Of a stretch of 55,800 nucleotides of DNA, positions 39,405 through 48,567 are shown one piece after another. Location of the stretch: contig JAAEZQ010000021.1 of NCBI GenBank assembly GCA_018222805.1, positions 1 through 55,800 on the forward strand, given 5' to 3'. The translations under genes were made by a program, and so were the position numbers. This DNA comes from Vibrionaceae bacterium. Lineage in GTDB: Bacteria > Pseudomonadota > Gammaproteobacteria > Enterobacterales > Vibrionaceae. Position 1 is the first letter of the stretch, and every line of letters starts with the position of its first letter. Under the pieces are notes generated by a model. The model ran no database searches and was not told the origin of the DNA. It saw only the letters and a list, made by a program, of their open reading frames with translations.

Positions 39405-39782
39405 TTAAATCATGAGGATAAAGATAACTGATAGTGCACTGATAAGGCCAGCGAACGCATAGCATGCGACCTTACCAGCCACACCAGTGTGGAACTTAAG
39501 GTCGTGCATACCGTGGTGGACACGGTGCATCGCATGCCACATTGGCAGTGCCAGTGTACCGATGATAAATAGCGCACCAATGATACTAGTCGCGAATTCA
39601 GATACTCGCTCGTAGCTCATTGCCTCTGCATCAATCACGCCTAGTGGTACAAGGATACCCAACACAAGTACGGTGATTGGTGTGATCATCGCAAACCAAG
39701 TTCCGCCAGCACCAAACAGGCCCCACCAGATTGGCTCATCCGAACGTTTTGGCGCTGTGTTTACACTATAATTTGGTTTCAT
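39405..39782 (-). CDS. frdD: Fumarate reductase membrane subunit D
   Basis: FrdD anchors fumarate reductase in the inner membrane and, with FrdC, binds the menaquinol that donates electrons. It has 125 residues and three hydrophobic spans. The conserved [18 protein letters not shown] and [14 protein letters not shown] segments match the family. It is the last gene of frdABCD, 11 nt after frdC, and ends in a terminator. Confidence 0.96.
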   Translation of the reverse strand: MKPNYSVNTAPKRSDEPIWWGLFGAGGTWFAMITPITVLVLGILVPLGVIDAEAMSYERVSEFATSIIGALFIIGTLALPMWHAMHRVHHGMHDLKFHTGVAGKVACYAFAGLISALSVIFILMI

Positions 39783-39793
39783 TGTTCAGCTCC

Positions 39794-40177
39794 TTACACC
39801 ACAACAAGAACAATCAGTGAGATGAACGCGACGGCTGCCCACTGAGTCAAGACGATGATCTTCTTATCTACAGGTTTGCCTTTCAGGCGAATTGGCATTA
39901 CCTGTGGCATCATGCTGAAGAATGTTTGTGCGTGGAATAGGCTACCAAGTAGAGCAACGATGTTGATTGCCACTACGATTGGGTTTGCCATAAATTCTAA
40001 CCAACCTTGCCAAGCTTCAGGACCTTTCACTAGTGAACCCAGACCGAAAGTCAGAAAGATAGTAAATAGAATCAGCGGCAGAACAGTCGCTTCTCGAACC
40101 ATGTAGAAGCGGTAGAACGGATGATCTTTCCACCAAGTGCGTTTTACTTCACGAACGTAAGGTTTACGATTACTCAT
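39794..40177 (-). CDS. frdC: Fumarate reductase membrane subunit C
   Basis: FrdC is the other membrane anchor of fumarate reductase. It has 127 residues with three hydrophobic spans. The start MSNRKPYVREVKRTWWKDHPFYRFYMVRE is very similar to E. coli FrdC (first and last residues given). It follows frdB by 2 nt and precedes frdD by 11 nt in the operon. Confidence 0.96.
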   Translation of the reverse strand: MSNRKPYVREVKRTWWKDHPFYRFYMVREATVLPLILFTIFLTFGLGSLVKGPEAWQGWLEFMANPIVVAINIVALLGSLFHAQTFFSMMPQVMPIRLKGKPVDKKIIVLTQWAAVAFISLIVLVVV

Positions 40178-40179
40178 CC

Positions 40180-40938
40180 TTATGCCTCCTCTTTCACTGG
40201 TTTGCCATCAGGCTTCAGCATCGCAATCACGAAGTCCATTGAAGACTCTACTTTGCCTTGGTTTACTGCCGCTGCAGGATCAACGCTCTTCGGACAAACT
40301 TCAGAACAGTAACCCACAAATGTACAACCCCAAGCACCGTTGTCGCCGTTGATCAGCTTCATACGCTCAGCTTTACCATTGTCACGGCTGTCTAGGTTGT
40401 AGCGGTGTGCCAGTGTTAGCGCCGCAGGACCAATAAACTCAGGGTTTAAACCAAATTGAGGACACGCTGCGTAACAAAGACCACAGTTGATACAACCCGC
40501 AAATTGCTTGTACTTCGCCATCTGCTCAGGGGTTTGTAGGTTAGTGCCATCTTCTGGTTTGCGGTCGTTACCGATGATGTAAGGTTTGATCGCTTCAAGA
40601 CGTTCGATAAACGGCGTCATATCGACGATCAAATCTTTCTCAATCGGGAAGTTCGCTAACGGTTCGATTTTCAGACCATTTGGGTAGTCACGTAAGAAGC
40701 TCTTACACGCGAGCTTAGGCACGCCATTGACCATGATGCCGCACGAACCACAGATCGCCATACGACAAGACCAGCGGTAAGAGAGGTCTTTGTCTAGGTT
40801 ATCTTTGATGTAACCAATTGCGTCGAGTACAGACATGGTTTCATCAAATGGCACTTCGAAGGTTTGTAAATGCGGTTCTGCGTCTTTCTCTGGGTCATAA
40901 CGCAGAATGTCGACTTTCTGGATGCGGTTTGCTGACAT
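40180..40938 (-). CDS. frdB: Fumarate reductase iron-sulfur subunit B
   Basis: FrdB carries three iron-sulfur clusters that pass electrons from quinol to the FrdA flavin. It has 252 residues. The [2Fe-2S] site is in [10 protein letters not shown], the first ferredoxin-type site in [14 protein letters not shown], and the remaining cysteines include [10 protein letters not shown]. Its ATG overlaps the frdA stop (TAATG), so translation is coupled. The last residues are rich in charged amino acids. Confidence 0.97.
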   Translation of the reverse strand: MSANRIQKVDILRYDPEKDAEPHLQTFEVPFDETMSVLDAIGYIKDNLDKDLSYRWSCRMAICGSCGIMVNGVPKLACKSFLRDYPNGLKIEPLANFPIEKDLIVDMTPFIERLEAIKPYIIGNDRKPEDGTNLQTPEQMAKYKQFAGCINCGLCYAACPQFGLNPEFIGPAALTLAHRYNLDSRDNGKAERMKLINGDNGAWGCTFVGYCSEVCPKSVDPAAAVNQGKVESSMDFVIAMLKPDGKPVKEEA

Positions 40939-42749
40939 TATGCTTGCTCCTCTGCGTTCTTCGCTGCTGCTGCTTCTTCTGCTGCGGCTTTTTCTGCAGC
41001 TTCACCGTATAGACGCGCTTTAGGCTGAGACTTAGTGATAGTCACTTTGCTGTAGTCAATGCTAGGCGCTGCATCTGGCTGGTAGAAAGCAAGCGAGTGT
41101 TTCAGGAAGTTCACGTCGTCACGCTCAGTGCAACCGTCGTCTAGACGTTGGTGCGCACCGCGAGATTCTTTACGTAGGATTGCAGAGTGAACCATCGCTT
41201 CGGCTACTTCTAGGCCGTAACCAACTTCGATTGCGTATAGAAGGTCAGTGTTGAACACTTTGCCTTTATCTTTGATGCTGATGCGTTTGTAACGTTCTTT
41301 AAGCTCAGTGATCTTATCGATGGTTGCTTGCATCAGATCTTCTTGGCGGTAGATACCACAGCCAGCTTCCATGGTGTGACCCATTTCAGTTCGGATGTCG
41401 GCCCAGTTCTCGTCGCCTTCTTGATTCATCAGTGCTTTGATGCGTGCTTCAACCGCTTTCACTTGCGCTTCAATCGCTGCTTCGTTCCAGCCTTTGAATT
41501 CAGCCGCACGTTGAACCGCTTGTTCACCTGCAACGCGACCAAATACGACGAACTCTGCTAGTGAGTTAGAGCCGAGACGGTTTGCGCCGTGCAGACCCAC
41601 AGAAGCACATTCACCAACCGCGAACAGACCTTTAATGCGAGTTTCACATTGTTGGTCGGTTTCGATACCACCCATGGTGTAGTGAACCGTAGGACGGATT
41701 GGAATTGGCTCTTTAGCTGGATCAACGTTGACGTACGCTTTGGCGAGTTCACAGATGAACGGTAGACGTTCCTGGAGGTATTCTTCACCCAGGTGGCGAA
41801 GGTCAAGGTGTACCACATCACCAAGAGGGTGCTTGATGGTGTTGCCTTTCTGCTGTTCGTGCCAGAAAGCTTGAGAAACTTTGTCACGTGGACCCAGTTC
41901 CATGTATTTGTTCTTTGGCTGACCCACTGGCGTTTCAGGACCCATGCCGTAATCTTGCAGGTAACGGTAGCCGTTCTTGTTGACAATGATACCGCCTTCA
42001 CCACGACAACCTTCCGTCATCAGGATACCTGTGCCTGGTAGGCCGGTTGGGTGGTATTGAACGAATTCCATATCACGTAGTGGTACACCATGGCGGTAAG
42101 CCATCGCCATGCCATCGCCTGTTACGATACCGCCATTGGTGTTGCAGTGGTAGACACGTCCCGCACCACCAGTAGCAAGTACGACAGATTTCGCTTTGAT
42201 GGTAACCAGCTCACCTTCAGACATGTGGATTGCAATCAGACCTTGTACTTCACCATCATCAACAAGAAGATCCAATACAAAGTACTCATCAAAACGTTTG
42301 ATGTTGCTGTACTTCATTGAAGTTTGGAATAAGGTGTGAAGCATATGGAAGCCGGTTTTATCCGCTGCAAACCAAGTTCGTTCAACCTTCATACCGCCAA
42401 AGCGGCGAACGTTAACTTCCCCGTTTTCTTTACGGCTCCAAGGACAACCCCATTGTTCCATTTGGATCATTTCGCGGGTTGCATTTTCTACAAAATATTC
42501 AACAACGTCCTGTTCACATAGCCAGTCGCCACCGCCAACGGTATCGTTGAAGTGGTTGTCTAAGCTATCTTCATCCTTGATAACTGCTGCTGAGCCACCC
42601 TCCGCTGCGACTGTGTGAGAGCGCATTGGGTAAACTTTAGAAATCAGTGCAACTTCTAAATCAGGGTTTGCCTCTGCCGCTGCAATAGCAGTACGAAGAC
42701 CAGCGCCGCCAGCGCCGATGACTGCGATATCTGTGGTGATAGTTTGCAC
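40938..42749 (-). CDS. frdA: Fumarate reductase flavoprotein subunit A
   Basis: FrdA reduces fumarate to succinate at a covalent FAD during anaerobic respiration. I start it at GTG 42749 (603 aa) behind GGAGGAT, because the frame beyond it (to 42902) does not resemble the family and lacks a ribosome site; E. coli FrdA has 602 residues. The Rossmann motif [19 protein letters not shown] begins at about residue 8. The flavin-linking histidine is in [14 protein letters not shown], and the active-site HPTG and the [11 protein letters not shown] motifs are present. The C-terminal Ala/Glu-rich tail is low in complexity. Confidence 0.97.
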   Translation of the reverse strand: MQTITTDIAVIGAGGAGLRTAIAAAEANPDLEVALISKVYPMRSHTVAAEGGSAAVIKDEDSLDNHFNDTVGGGDWLCEQDVVEYFVENATREMIQMEQWGCPWSRKENGEVNVRRFGGMKVERTWFAADKTGFHMLHTLFQTSMKYSNIKRFDEYFVLDLLVDDGEVQGLIAIHMSEGELVTIKAKSVVLATGGAGRVYHCNTNGGIVTGDGMAMAYRHGVPLRDMEFVQYHPTGLPGTGILMTEGCRGEGGIIVNKNGYRYLQDYGMGPETPVGQPKNKYMELGPRDKVSQAFWHEQQKGNTIKHPLGDVVHLDLRHLGEEYLQERLPFICELAKAYVNVDPAKEPIPIRPTVHYTMGGIETDQQCETRIKGLFAVGECASVGLHGANRLGSNSLAEFVVFGRVAGEQAVQRAAEFKGWNEAAIEAQVKAVEARIKALMNQEGDENWADIRTEMGHTMEAGCGIYRQEDLMQATIDKITELKERYKRISIKDKGKVFNTDLLYAIEVGYGLEVAEAMVHSAILRKESRGAHQRLDDGCTERDDVNFLKHSLAFYQPDAAPSIDYSKVTITKSQPKARLYGEAAEKAAAEEAAAAKNAEEQA

Positions 42750-43167
42750 AGTTATCCTCCAGTGAGTGATTGCGGAAATCCGCTTGTTATTGTGATTATG
42801 AGGGGATCTCGAAGAGGAGTTCCCCCAAAGTAGTAGAGTTAGTGTAGTGGAGCTATATGAGATAAATATTGATGTATTTAGGTTTTTTCTTTGGTAATGC
42901 ACTTAAGAGCATAAAAATTACAGGTTATGTGATTACTATCACGGCGAGAATATTTGTAATCTCTACCTCAATTTATTGACTGTTAACGGAGTGTTGACTG
43001 TTGTTGGTGGTGTTGATAAGAGGTCTTGTAGTGAATGTTGCCTTTGCTTTGTAGTACGAAAAAACTTGGCTTCAAGTTCCGTTATTACAATGTGAAAATC
43101 GTTTTTCGTCGAAAAGAAAAAAGCATGTAGAATGTCGGCTTTAGCCGCTAGCTGTGAGAAAATTGTT
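42750..43167. promoter_or_regulatory. Divergent promoter region of frdABCD and epmA
   Basis: This 418-nt gap has no gene. A near-perfect CRP-type palindrome TGTGA-N6-TCACG lies at 42928-42943. I found no good FNR palindrome (TTGAT-N4-ATCAA). A TTGAT half-site lies near 42870 with no matching second half. An upstream epmA start at 43132 would shorten the gap slightly; I consider it less likely. Confidence 0.5.
42928..42943. promoter_or_regulatory. Candidate CRP site near frdA and epmA
   Basis: TGTGA-TTACTA-TCACG matches the CRP consensus TGTGA-N6-TCACA at nine of ten positions. It lies about 180 nt from the frdA start and 225 nt from the epmA start, so the target gene is uncertain. Confidence 0.55.
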
Positions 43168-44139
43168 ATGCAAGCCAACTGGCAACCGACTGCTTCCATT
43201 GAACAACTTCGTCAACGTGCGAGGTTAATCGCCACTATTCGCCAATTCTTTGCCGAGCGACAGGTGATGGAAGTGGATACACCAGCTATGAGTCACGCGA
43301 CGGTTACTGATATTCATTTGCATACCTTTCAAACAGAGTTTGTCGGTCCCGGTTACGCAGATGGCAGCAAGCTGTTCTTCATGACTAGCCCTGAGTTCCA
43401 TATGAAACGTCTGTTGGCGGCGGGCAGTGGTTGTATCTACCAGATCAACAAAGCGTTTCGCAACGAAGAGAATGGCCGTTACCACAATCCTGAATTCACC
43501 ATGCTGGAATGGTATCGAGTCGGCTTTGACCATCATCAGTTAATGGATGAGATGGATGACTTGCTACAACAAGTGCTGAATTGTGGCGTGGCTCACCGAA
43601 TGACTTATCAGCAGGCGTTTCTTGATGTTCTTGGCGTGTGCCCACTTGAAAGCTCAATGTCAGAGCTCAAACGCGTAGCTGGAAAACTAGGCCTTAGTGA
43701 TATTGCTGAGCCGGAAGATGACCGCGATACGTTACTGCAGCTACTGTTTAGTCTTGGTGTTGAAAGCAAGATTGGTCAGGATGCACCTGCGTTTGTTTAT
43801 GACTTTCCAGCATCGCAAGCTGCATTGGCGAAAATAAACCCTCAAGATAGTCGTGTTGCCGATCGCTTTGAGGTGTATTTTAAAGGGATTGAACTCGCTA
43901 ATGGTTTCCATGAGTTAGACAACCCTAAAGAGCAACTTGCACGTTTTGAACAAGATAATGTGAAACGGTTGGAGATGGGTTTAAAGCCTCAGCCAATTGA
44001 TTATCATCTTATCGCCGCACTCGAAGCAGGATTACCAGATTGCGCAGGCGTAGCGTTAGGCGTTGATCGACTCATCATGCTGGCATTAGCCTGTGATCAT
44101 ATTGATCAGGTAACAGCATTCCCGTTTCCTATTGCATAA
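43168..44139 (+). CDS. epmA: EF-P lysine lysyltransferase EpmA (GenX/PoxA)
   Basis: EpmA resembles the catalytic domain of class II lysyl-tRNA synthetase and transfers beta-lysine onto K34 of EF-P. It has 323 residues from ATG 43168 ([14 protein letters not shown]). A start 12 codons upstream is in frame but lacks family similarity. The class II motifs [25 protein letters not shown] and [12 protein letters not shown] are present. No N-terminal tRNA anticodon-binding domain exists, as expected for EpmA. It lies beside frdABCD, as in E. coli, and VanZ- and TetR-type genes follow within 25 nt each. Confidence 0.96.
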   Translation: MQANWQPTASIEQLRQRARLIATIRQFFAERQVMEVDTPAMSHATVTDIHLHTFQTEFVGPGYADGSKLFFMTSPEFHMKRLLAAGSGCIYQINKAFRNEENGRYHNPEFTMLEWYRVGFDHHQLMDEMDDLLQQVLNCGVAHRMTYQQAFLDVLGVCPLESSMSELKRVAGKLGLSDIAEPEDDRDTLLQLLFSLGVESKIGQDAPAFVYDFPASQAALAKINPQDSRVADRFEVYFKGIELANGFHELDNPKEQLARFEQDNVKRLEMGLKPQPIDYHLIAALEAGLPDCAGVALGVDRLIMLALACDHIDQVTAFPFPIA

Positions 44140-44148
44140 GGATATCCA

Positions 44149-44523
44149 ATGAACCGAATGGTCGGGCGTTTGATTATTTTCGGGTGCGCTGTTTTGATCG
44201 CGTATTTATCGTTAGGCTCAGGAGAGCTACAAAAGTGGGGTACTTTTACTTACCTCGATAAGTTACAACATTTAATGGCGTACACTAGCTTCGCTTTTGT
44301 TGCCTGTTGTTGTGTTCGTCATTGGCGTCAACGTTGGACGGTGGCACTGAGTATTCTGTTGTTCAGCGCGGTGATTGAATGGCTACAAGGTTATGTTGGA
44401 AGAGAAACCTCATGGTTAGACCTTGTTGCGAATGGCTTGGGGGTTCTGACTGGTCTGCTAAGTTACCGTATTTGGAGCCTCTATCGACCTAGGTTGGTGA
44501 AGTCGCTATACTCGATTCGTTAA
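44149..44523 (+). CDS. VanZ-like membrane protein
   Basis: This 124-residue protein has about four hydrophobic spans. The central KLQHLMAYTSFAFVACC and the C-terminal EWLQGYVGRETSWLDLVANG segments match the VanZ-like fold. VanZ of enterococci gives low-level teicoplanin resistance, but most bacterial relatives have unknown function. It starts 9 nt after epmA behind AAGGATATCC and precedes the TetR gene by 21 nt, so the three genes likely form one transcript. Confidence 0.85.
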   Translation: MNRMVGRLIIFGCAVLIAYLSLGSGELQKWGTFTYLDKLQHLMAYTSFAFVACCCVRHWRQRWTVALSILLFSAVIEWLQGYVGRETSWLDLVANGLGVLTGLLSYRIWSLYRPRLVKSLYSIR

Positions 44524-44544
44524 AGAAAAGGGAAGACGATAATA

Positions 44545-45180
44545 ATGAAAACGCGCGACAAAATAGTCTACGCGGCACTGGAGTTGTTTAACCAACATGG
44601 TGAGCGAAATATCACCACCAATCACATTGCCGATCACATCGAAATCAGTCCAGGTAATCTTTATTACCATTTTCGCAATAAGCAAGAAATCGTCCGCGAA
44701 ATCTTTGCGCTTTATTCAGCAGAACTTTTAGAAAGATTTACACCCCTTAAAGGCTCCCAAGAGAGCCTGACTATGCTGAAGAGCTATCTAGACTCAACCT
44801 TTACGCTGATGTGGAAGTACCGTTTTTTCTACGCGAATTTACCCGAGATTTTATCGCGTGATGAACAACTTCACGAGCAGTACATTGAAGTGCAGGACAA
44901 ACTACAAGCTAACCTGATTGCGATTATGCAAGAATTCGTTGCCCTCAAATTGCTTGATGTTGATCAGCAGCAGTTAACATCGCTGGTATGCACGTTGCAT
45001 TTGATCGCTTGCAGTTGGTTGTCTTATCAATCAGCGATGCTATCGAAATCCAAGATTACCGAGCAAATGGTGCGACAAGGTATGTTGCAGATGATCAATG
45101 TCGTAAAACCAGTTGCAACGGAGCAAGGGCTGGAGCAGCTATTACTGTTGGAAGATGGCGTAAGTGCAATGCAGGGCTAA
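44545..45180 (+). CDS. TetR-family transcriptional regulator
   Basis: The 211-residue regulator has a TetR N-terminal DNA-binding domain (about 3-50): MKTRDKIVYAALELFNQHGE, then NITTNHIADHIEISPGNLYYHFRNK. The ligand-binding, all-helical C-terminal part (about 60-200) is unlike well-known members, so the ligand is unknown. It follows epmA and the VanZ-like gene at short distance. Whether it controls them is not shown by the sequence. It has no obvious terminator before the next gene. Confidence 0.88.
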   Translation: MKTRDKIVYAALELFNQHGERNITTNHIADHIEISPGNLYYHFRNKQEIVREIFALYSAELLERFTPLKGSQESLTMLKSYLDSTFTLMWKYRFFYANLPEILSRDEQLHEQYIEVQDKLQANLIAIMQEFVALKLLDVDQQQLTSLVCTLHLIACSWLSYQSAMLSKSKITEQMVRQGMLQMINVVKPVATEQGLEQLLLLEDGVSAMQG

Positions 45181-45326
45181 TTGCACGTATTTAAAGCGTA
45201 ATTTCGAGTGACTCTCTCATTCTCGAGTCGTGCCTTGAGTTGACTTGTGGTACGCGCAGCGCACAATAGGTGCAAACCTCAAGTTATACCTGGGCAAAGT
45301 TATCTCGATAAAGGATTTATCTTTCA

Positions 45327-46283
45327 ATGAATTACGATATTTTTAATGGTGATGCTGATGGCATCATCGCTCTGCTGCAACTGCGCTTAGCTGATCCTCT
45401 CGAAGCCAAATTGGTAACGGGTGTAAAACGCGACATCATGCTGGTGGAAACCGTGGAGGCACAATCGGGTGATGAGCTGACGGTGCTAGATGTTTCGATG
45501 GAAAAGAACATGGTAGGTCTGGAGCACGCTTTGGCTCAGGGGGCTCATGTTTTTTACGCCGATCACCATAAAGCGGGTGATATTCCAAAGCATGGTAACT
45601 TAGATGCGCACATCGATCTCGATGCTAATATGTGTACGGCTTTGATTGTCGATAAACTTTTGCAGGGGCGTTTTCATACCTGGGCGATAACGGCAGCTTA
45701 TGGCGACAACCTGATTGCGAAAGCTGACGAACTGGCTGACCTTGCTGGTTTGTCGGAGGATCAGAAAATGCAACTAAAAGAGCTGGGCACTCTGATCAAT
45801 TACAACGGCTATGGTTCGAAGGTTGACGATTTGCATTTTCATCCGGCGGATTTGTATCAAGCGTTGCTTAAATATTCCTCGCCATTTGATGTAATTGCAG
45901 ATACGTCTTCTCCATTCTACCAACTTCAAGCTGCTTATCAGCAAGATATGGATGCCGCACAGTCGATCCCTGCGACCCATGAAAGCGAAAAACTGAAGTT
46001 GTTTGAATTGCCAGATAATGCAGCATCACGCCGTATCAGTGGGGTTTATGGCAACTGGTTGGCGAACCAAAATCCAGATTCAGCTCATGCTGTTTTAACC
46101 GAAAACGTAGATGGTACTTATACAGTATCACTGCGCGCTCCATTGAATAATAAGCAGGGCGCAGTCGCGGTTTGTGGACAGTTCCCTACTGGAGGTGGTC
46201 GAGAGGCTGCTGCGGGAATCAATGCTTTGAGCAAAGACGATGTGAGCGCATTTATTGATGCGGTTGAAACGTATTATGCGTAA
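45327..46283 (+). CDS. DHH-family phosphoesterase-like protein
   Basis: This 318-residue protein shows the DHH superfamily pattern: motif I NGDADGI, motif II LDVSME, motif III ADHHKAG and motif IV YGDN (about residues 7-135). The C-terminal DHHA1-type domain has GGGREAAAG near residue 290. It resembles neither RecJ nor oligoribonuclease NrnA closely, and no membrane segments exist. It likely cleaves a phosphoester of a nucleotide or nucleic acid, but the substrate is unknown. ATG has AAAGGATTT upstream, and a terminator follows. Confidence 0.84.
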   Translation: MNYDIFNGDADGIIALLQLRLADPLEAKLVTGVKRDIMLVETVEAQSGDELTVLDVSMEKNMVGLEHALAQGAHVFYADHHKAGDIPKHGNLDAHIDLDANMCTALIVDKLLQGRFHTWAITAAYGDNLIAKADELADLAGLSEDQKMQLKELGTLINYNGYGSKVDDLHFHPADLYQALLKYSSPFDVIADTSSPFYQLQAAYQQDMDAAQSIPATHESEKLKLFELPDNAASRRISGVYGNWLANQNPDSAHAVLTENVDGTYTVSLRAPLNNKQGAVAVCGQFPTGGGREAAAGINALSKDDVSAFIDAVETYYA

Positions 46284-46306
46284 CGAATTAGAGTAATTCT
46301 TTTGTG

Positions 46307-46336
46307 TGAAAAGGAGCCATAGGCTCCTTTTTCTTT
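46307..46336. terminator. Bidirectional terminator between the DHH gene and envC
   Basis: The stem AAAAGGAGCC/GGCTCCTTTT is closed by an ATA loop, with A-run and T-run on either side. It lies between convergent genes. Confidence 0.9.
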
Positions 46337-46353
46337 TTAGGCTGGTTTTTTAC

Positions 46354-47502
46354 TCACAGGCGCTTTAACCAAGACTTTGGATTTTGTGCTTCACTGTTAC
46401 GACGAATCTCAAAGTATAGGGAAGCTCTGTCTTGGCCCCCGGTATCACCGGCAAGAGCAATGACTTCACCAGCAGTAACTCTATCGCCTTCTTTCTTTGT
46501 TAGCGCCTGATTGTATCCGTATAGGGTCATGTCTCCTTTACCGTGGTCGAGGAGTACCACCAATCCATATCCACGTAAGTATTCGGCAAATACGACAGTG
46601 CCGGGATAAACCGCTTTGACTTGCTGGCCATAGTTGGCTGATAGCACCATGCCTTTCCAATTAACCTGGCCAGTCTGACGAGTACCGAAGTTATGCAGTA
46701 CACTGCCTTTTATCGGCCATGGCAGTTTACCGCGCTGCTTACCTAAACCATCCATCGGTACAGCATTGCGTTTAGCGGCTTTAGCGATTTCTGCTTTAAG
46801 GCGAGTTTCATTACGCTGCAACTCTGCCAGATAGCGTTTATCGTTTTTTATACTACCCTGAATTTTGCTCAGTGTTTGTTTACGTTTTGATTGTGTACTT
46901 GCCAGCGCCGTACGCTTCTCGGATTGCTGTTTTAGCAGGGTTTCAATCTGCTCTTTTTCCAGCTCAAGTTGGTTCTTATTATGTTCCAGCTTTTGAGTGG
47001 TTTGGGTAATAGCGTCAATTATTTCGGATCGCGCTTTTGCCAAATGCTGAAAGTACTGGCTGATACGATCTTCTTCGACGCCCTGATTGAGCAAGTGTCC
47101 ATTGGCTTTAGCACGCTCTGTCACGTAATAGGTTTGCAGAAGCTGTTTTAGCTCTTCTTCTTGAGCTTGTCGCTGAGCCTCTTGTAAGGCGATCTTTTCT
47201 TCTAAGTTATTGATGTTTTTATCAGCTTGAGTGAGTTCTGCTTTGGTTTGTTTGATCTCTCGTTCTAAAGCTGAGATCCCTAGTTCTTGGTCTTTCAGAG
47301 ATTTTTGCAGTTCATTCAGCTGTTTTTCTTGAGAGGTGAGGGCTTTCTTCTGACGATTGATTTCGCTGGAAACCCCTTTCAATTCTTGCTGACTAACAGC
47401 CGAAGAGGTGAGGGGGAACGTGGCAGATAAAGCACAAGTTAATAAAATAGCCGAGCGGAGCACTGGATGACTTTGTTTTCGCACTTGAGAGTTACCTACC
47501 AC
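46354..47502 (-). CDS. envC: Murein hydrolase activator EnvC
   Basis: EnvC is a periplasmic protein recruited by FtsEX to activate amidases AmiA and AmiB during daughter-cell separation. It has 382 residues. A signal peptide (about 10-37) is followed by a long coiled coil (about 40-250). The LytM (M23-like) domain (about 270-380) has lost the zinc ligands: the usual H-x-G-x-D segment is replaced by LSANYGQQV and the catalytic HFE by YFE, as expected for an activator without enzyme activity. The start is uncertain: GTG 47502, or a GTG 6 codons later that has an AGG site. It is convergent with the DHH gene; in E. coli gpmM precedes envC. Confidence 0.93.
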   Translation of the reverse strand: MVGNSQVRKQSHPVLRSAILLTCALSATFPLTSSAVSQQELKGVSSEINRQKKALTSQEKQLNELQKSLKDQELGISALEREIKQTKAELTQADKNINNLEEKIALQEAQRQAQEEELKQLLQTYYVTERAKANGHLLNQGVEEDRISQYFQHLAKARSEIIDAITQTTQKLEHNKNQLELEKEQIETLLKQQSEKRTALASTQSKRKQTLSKIQGSIKNDKRYLAELQRNETRLKAEIAKAAKRNAVPMDGLGKQRGKLPWPIKGSVLHNFGTRQTGQVNWKGMVLSANYGQQVKAVYPGTVVFAEYLRGYGLVVLLDHGKGDMTLYGYNQALTKKEGDRVTAGEVIALAGDTGGQDRASLYFEIRRNSEAQNPKSWLKRL

Positions 47503-47673
47503 ATTGTTGTTATCTAAGAGTGAGTAATTAAATAACCTATGCTCGGGATAAGAAAGTCAAAATAACCCAAACTTTCAAATATTTAGTCCAATTTATGAGT
47601 CAGCACGGTGATTTTAGCGCAGTGAGGCGTTAAGAGCGCTACGCTGACTGGCTTACATTATCCTGAGTTGAGG
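47503..47673. other. cysE-envC intergenic region with a nested hairpin
   Basis: The 171 nt contain a nested inverted repeat: GTCAGC (47599-47604) with GCTGAC (47643-47648), enclosing TAGCGC (47615-47620) and GCGCTA (47636-47641). There is no U-run, so it is not a standard terminator. It may be an attenuator, an RNA stability element or a regulator site. Confidence 0.5.
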
Positions 47674-48495
47674 TTATATGCCATCTCCATGGATAAAGCT
47701 TTGAGATTTGCCATTAAAGCCTTGATCCATATCGAGCGATGGCTTATCCGTTTTTGGACGGCCAACTATTTTTGCTGGTACCCCTGCAACGGTAGTGTGT
47801 GGTGGTACTGGTTGTAATACCACGGAGCAAGAGCCAATTTTGGCACCTTCACCTACTTCGATGTTACCGAGAATTTTCGCACCAGCACCGATCATCACGC
47901 CTTCACGGATTTTCGGGTGACGATCACCAGACTCTTTACCCGTACCACCTAGAGTCACGTCCTGTAGGATAGATACGTCATCTTCCACAACGGCGGTTTC
48001 ACCAATTACGATACCAGTAGCGTGGTCGAGCATGATTCCGCAGCCAATACGCGCTGCTGGGTGAATATCTACCTGACACGCGACAGAAATTTGATTTTGT
48101 AGGTAAGTCGCTAGTGCATGACGGCCCTGAGACCACAACCAGTTTGCTACTCGGTATCCTTGCAGCGCGTGGTAGCCTTTTAAATACAGCAACGGCATAG
48201 AGTACATAGAAACCGCAGGGTCACGATTCACTGTGGCACAAATATCGCAGGCCGCACAGTCGGTAATGTTTGGATCGGAGATAAAAGCTTCTTCAATCAC
48301 TTCTCTCACTGCCATGGCTGGCATCGATGCTGTGTCTAATTTATTGGCCAAAATGTAGCTCAGGGCAGCGCTAAGACTTTCATGCTTGATGATTGTCGCG
48401 TGGTAAAAGCTGGCCAGCATTGGCTCCTGCTCTGACATTTCGCGGGCTTCTGAAACTATTTTGTTCCAGACTTTTTGTTTTTCACAGTGTTTCAT
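47674..48495 (-). CDS. cysE: Serine O-acetyltransferase CysE
   Basis: CysE makes O-acetylserine from serine and acetyl-CoA for cysteine synthesis. It has 273 residues from ATG 48495 (MKHCEKQKVWNK). A TTG two codons upstream is unlikely. An N-terminal helical domain (about 1-140) with the family segment EPMLASFYHATIIKHESL is followed by the left-handed beta-helix acyltransferase repeats. Blocks DIHPAARIGCGIMLDHATGI, GETAVVEDDVSILQDVTLGG and GVMIGAGAKILGN are complete. The C-terminal end (HGDGI) matches E. coli CysE and carries the cysteine-feedback and complex-forming tail. It is the last gene of gpsA-cysE. Confidence 0.97.
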   Translation of the reverse strand: MKHCEKQKVWNKIVSEAREMSEQEPMLASFYHATIIKHESLSAALSYILANKLDTASMPAMAVREVIEEAFISDPNITDCAACDICATVNRDPAVSMYSMPLLYLKGYHALQGYRVANWLWSQGRHALATYLQNQISVACQVDIHPAARIGCGIMLDHATGIVIGETAVVEDDVSILQDVTLGGTGKESGDRHPKIREGVMIGAGAKILGNIEVGEGAKIGSCSVVLQPVPPHTTVAGVPAKIVGRPKTDKPSLDMDQGFNGKSQSFIHGDGI

Positions 48496-48567
48496 TCTCA
48501 ATATCCTGAGTGGCTCTTCTTCCGTGACCCGACAACCTCTATTATTCTCAGATAAGGTGTTAGAGTG

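Noticed and set aside
40938..41012. Antisense frames within frdA/frdB and similar shadows within accC, acs, groEL, gpmM and aspA
   Set aside because: They are explained by codon bias of highly expressed genes on the other strand. None has a ribosome site or recognised domain.
42750..42902. N-terminal extension of frdA to 42902
   Set aside because: The 51 added residues are unlike any FrdA, and GTG 42749 sits behind a strong GGAGG site and gives the family length.
46354..47502. EnvC as an inactivated pseudogene because zinc ligands are lost
   Set aside because: EnvC is naturally a non-catalytic activator whose LytM site is degenerate; the frame is intact.
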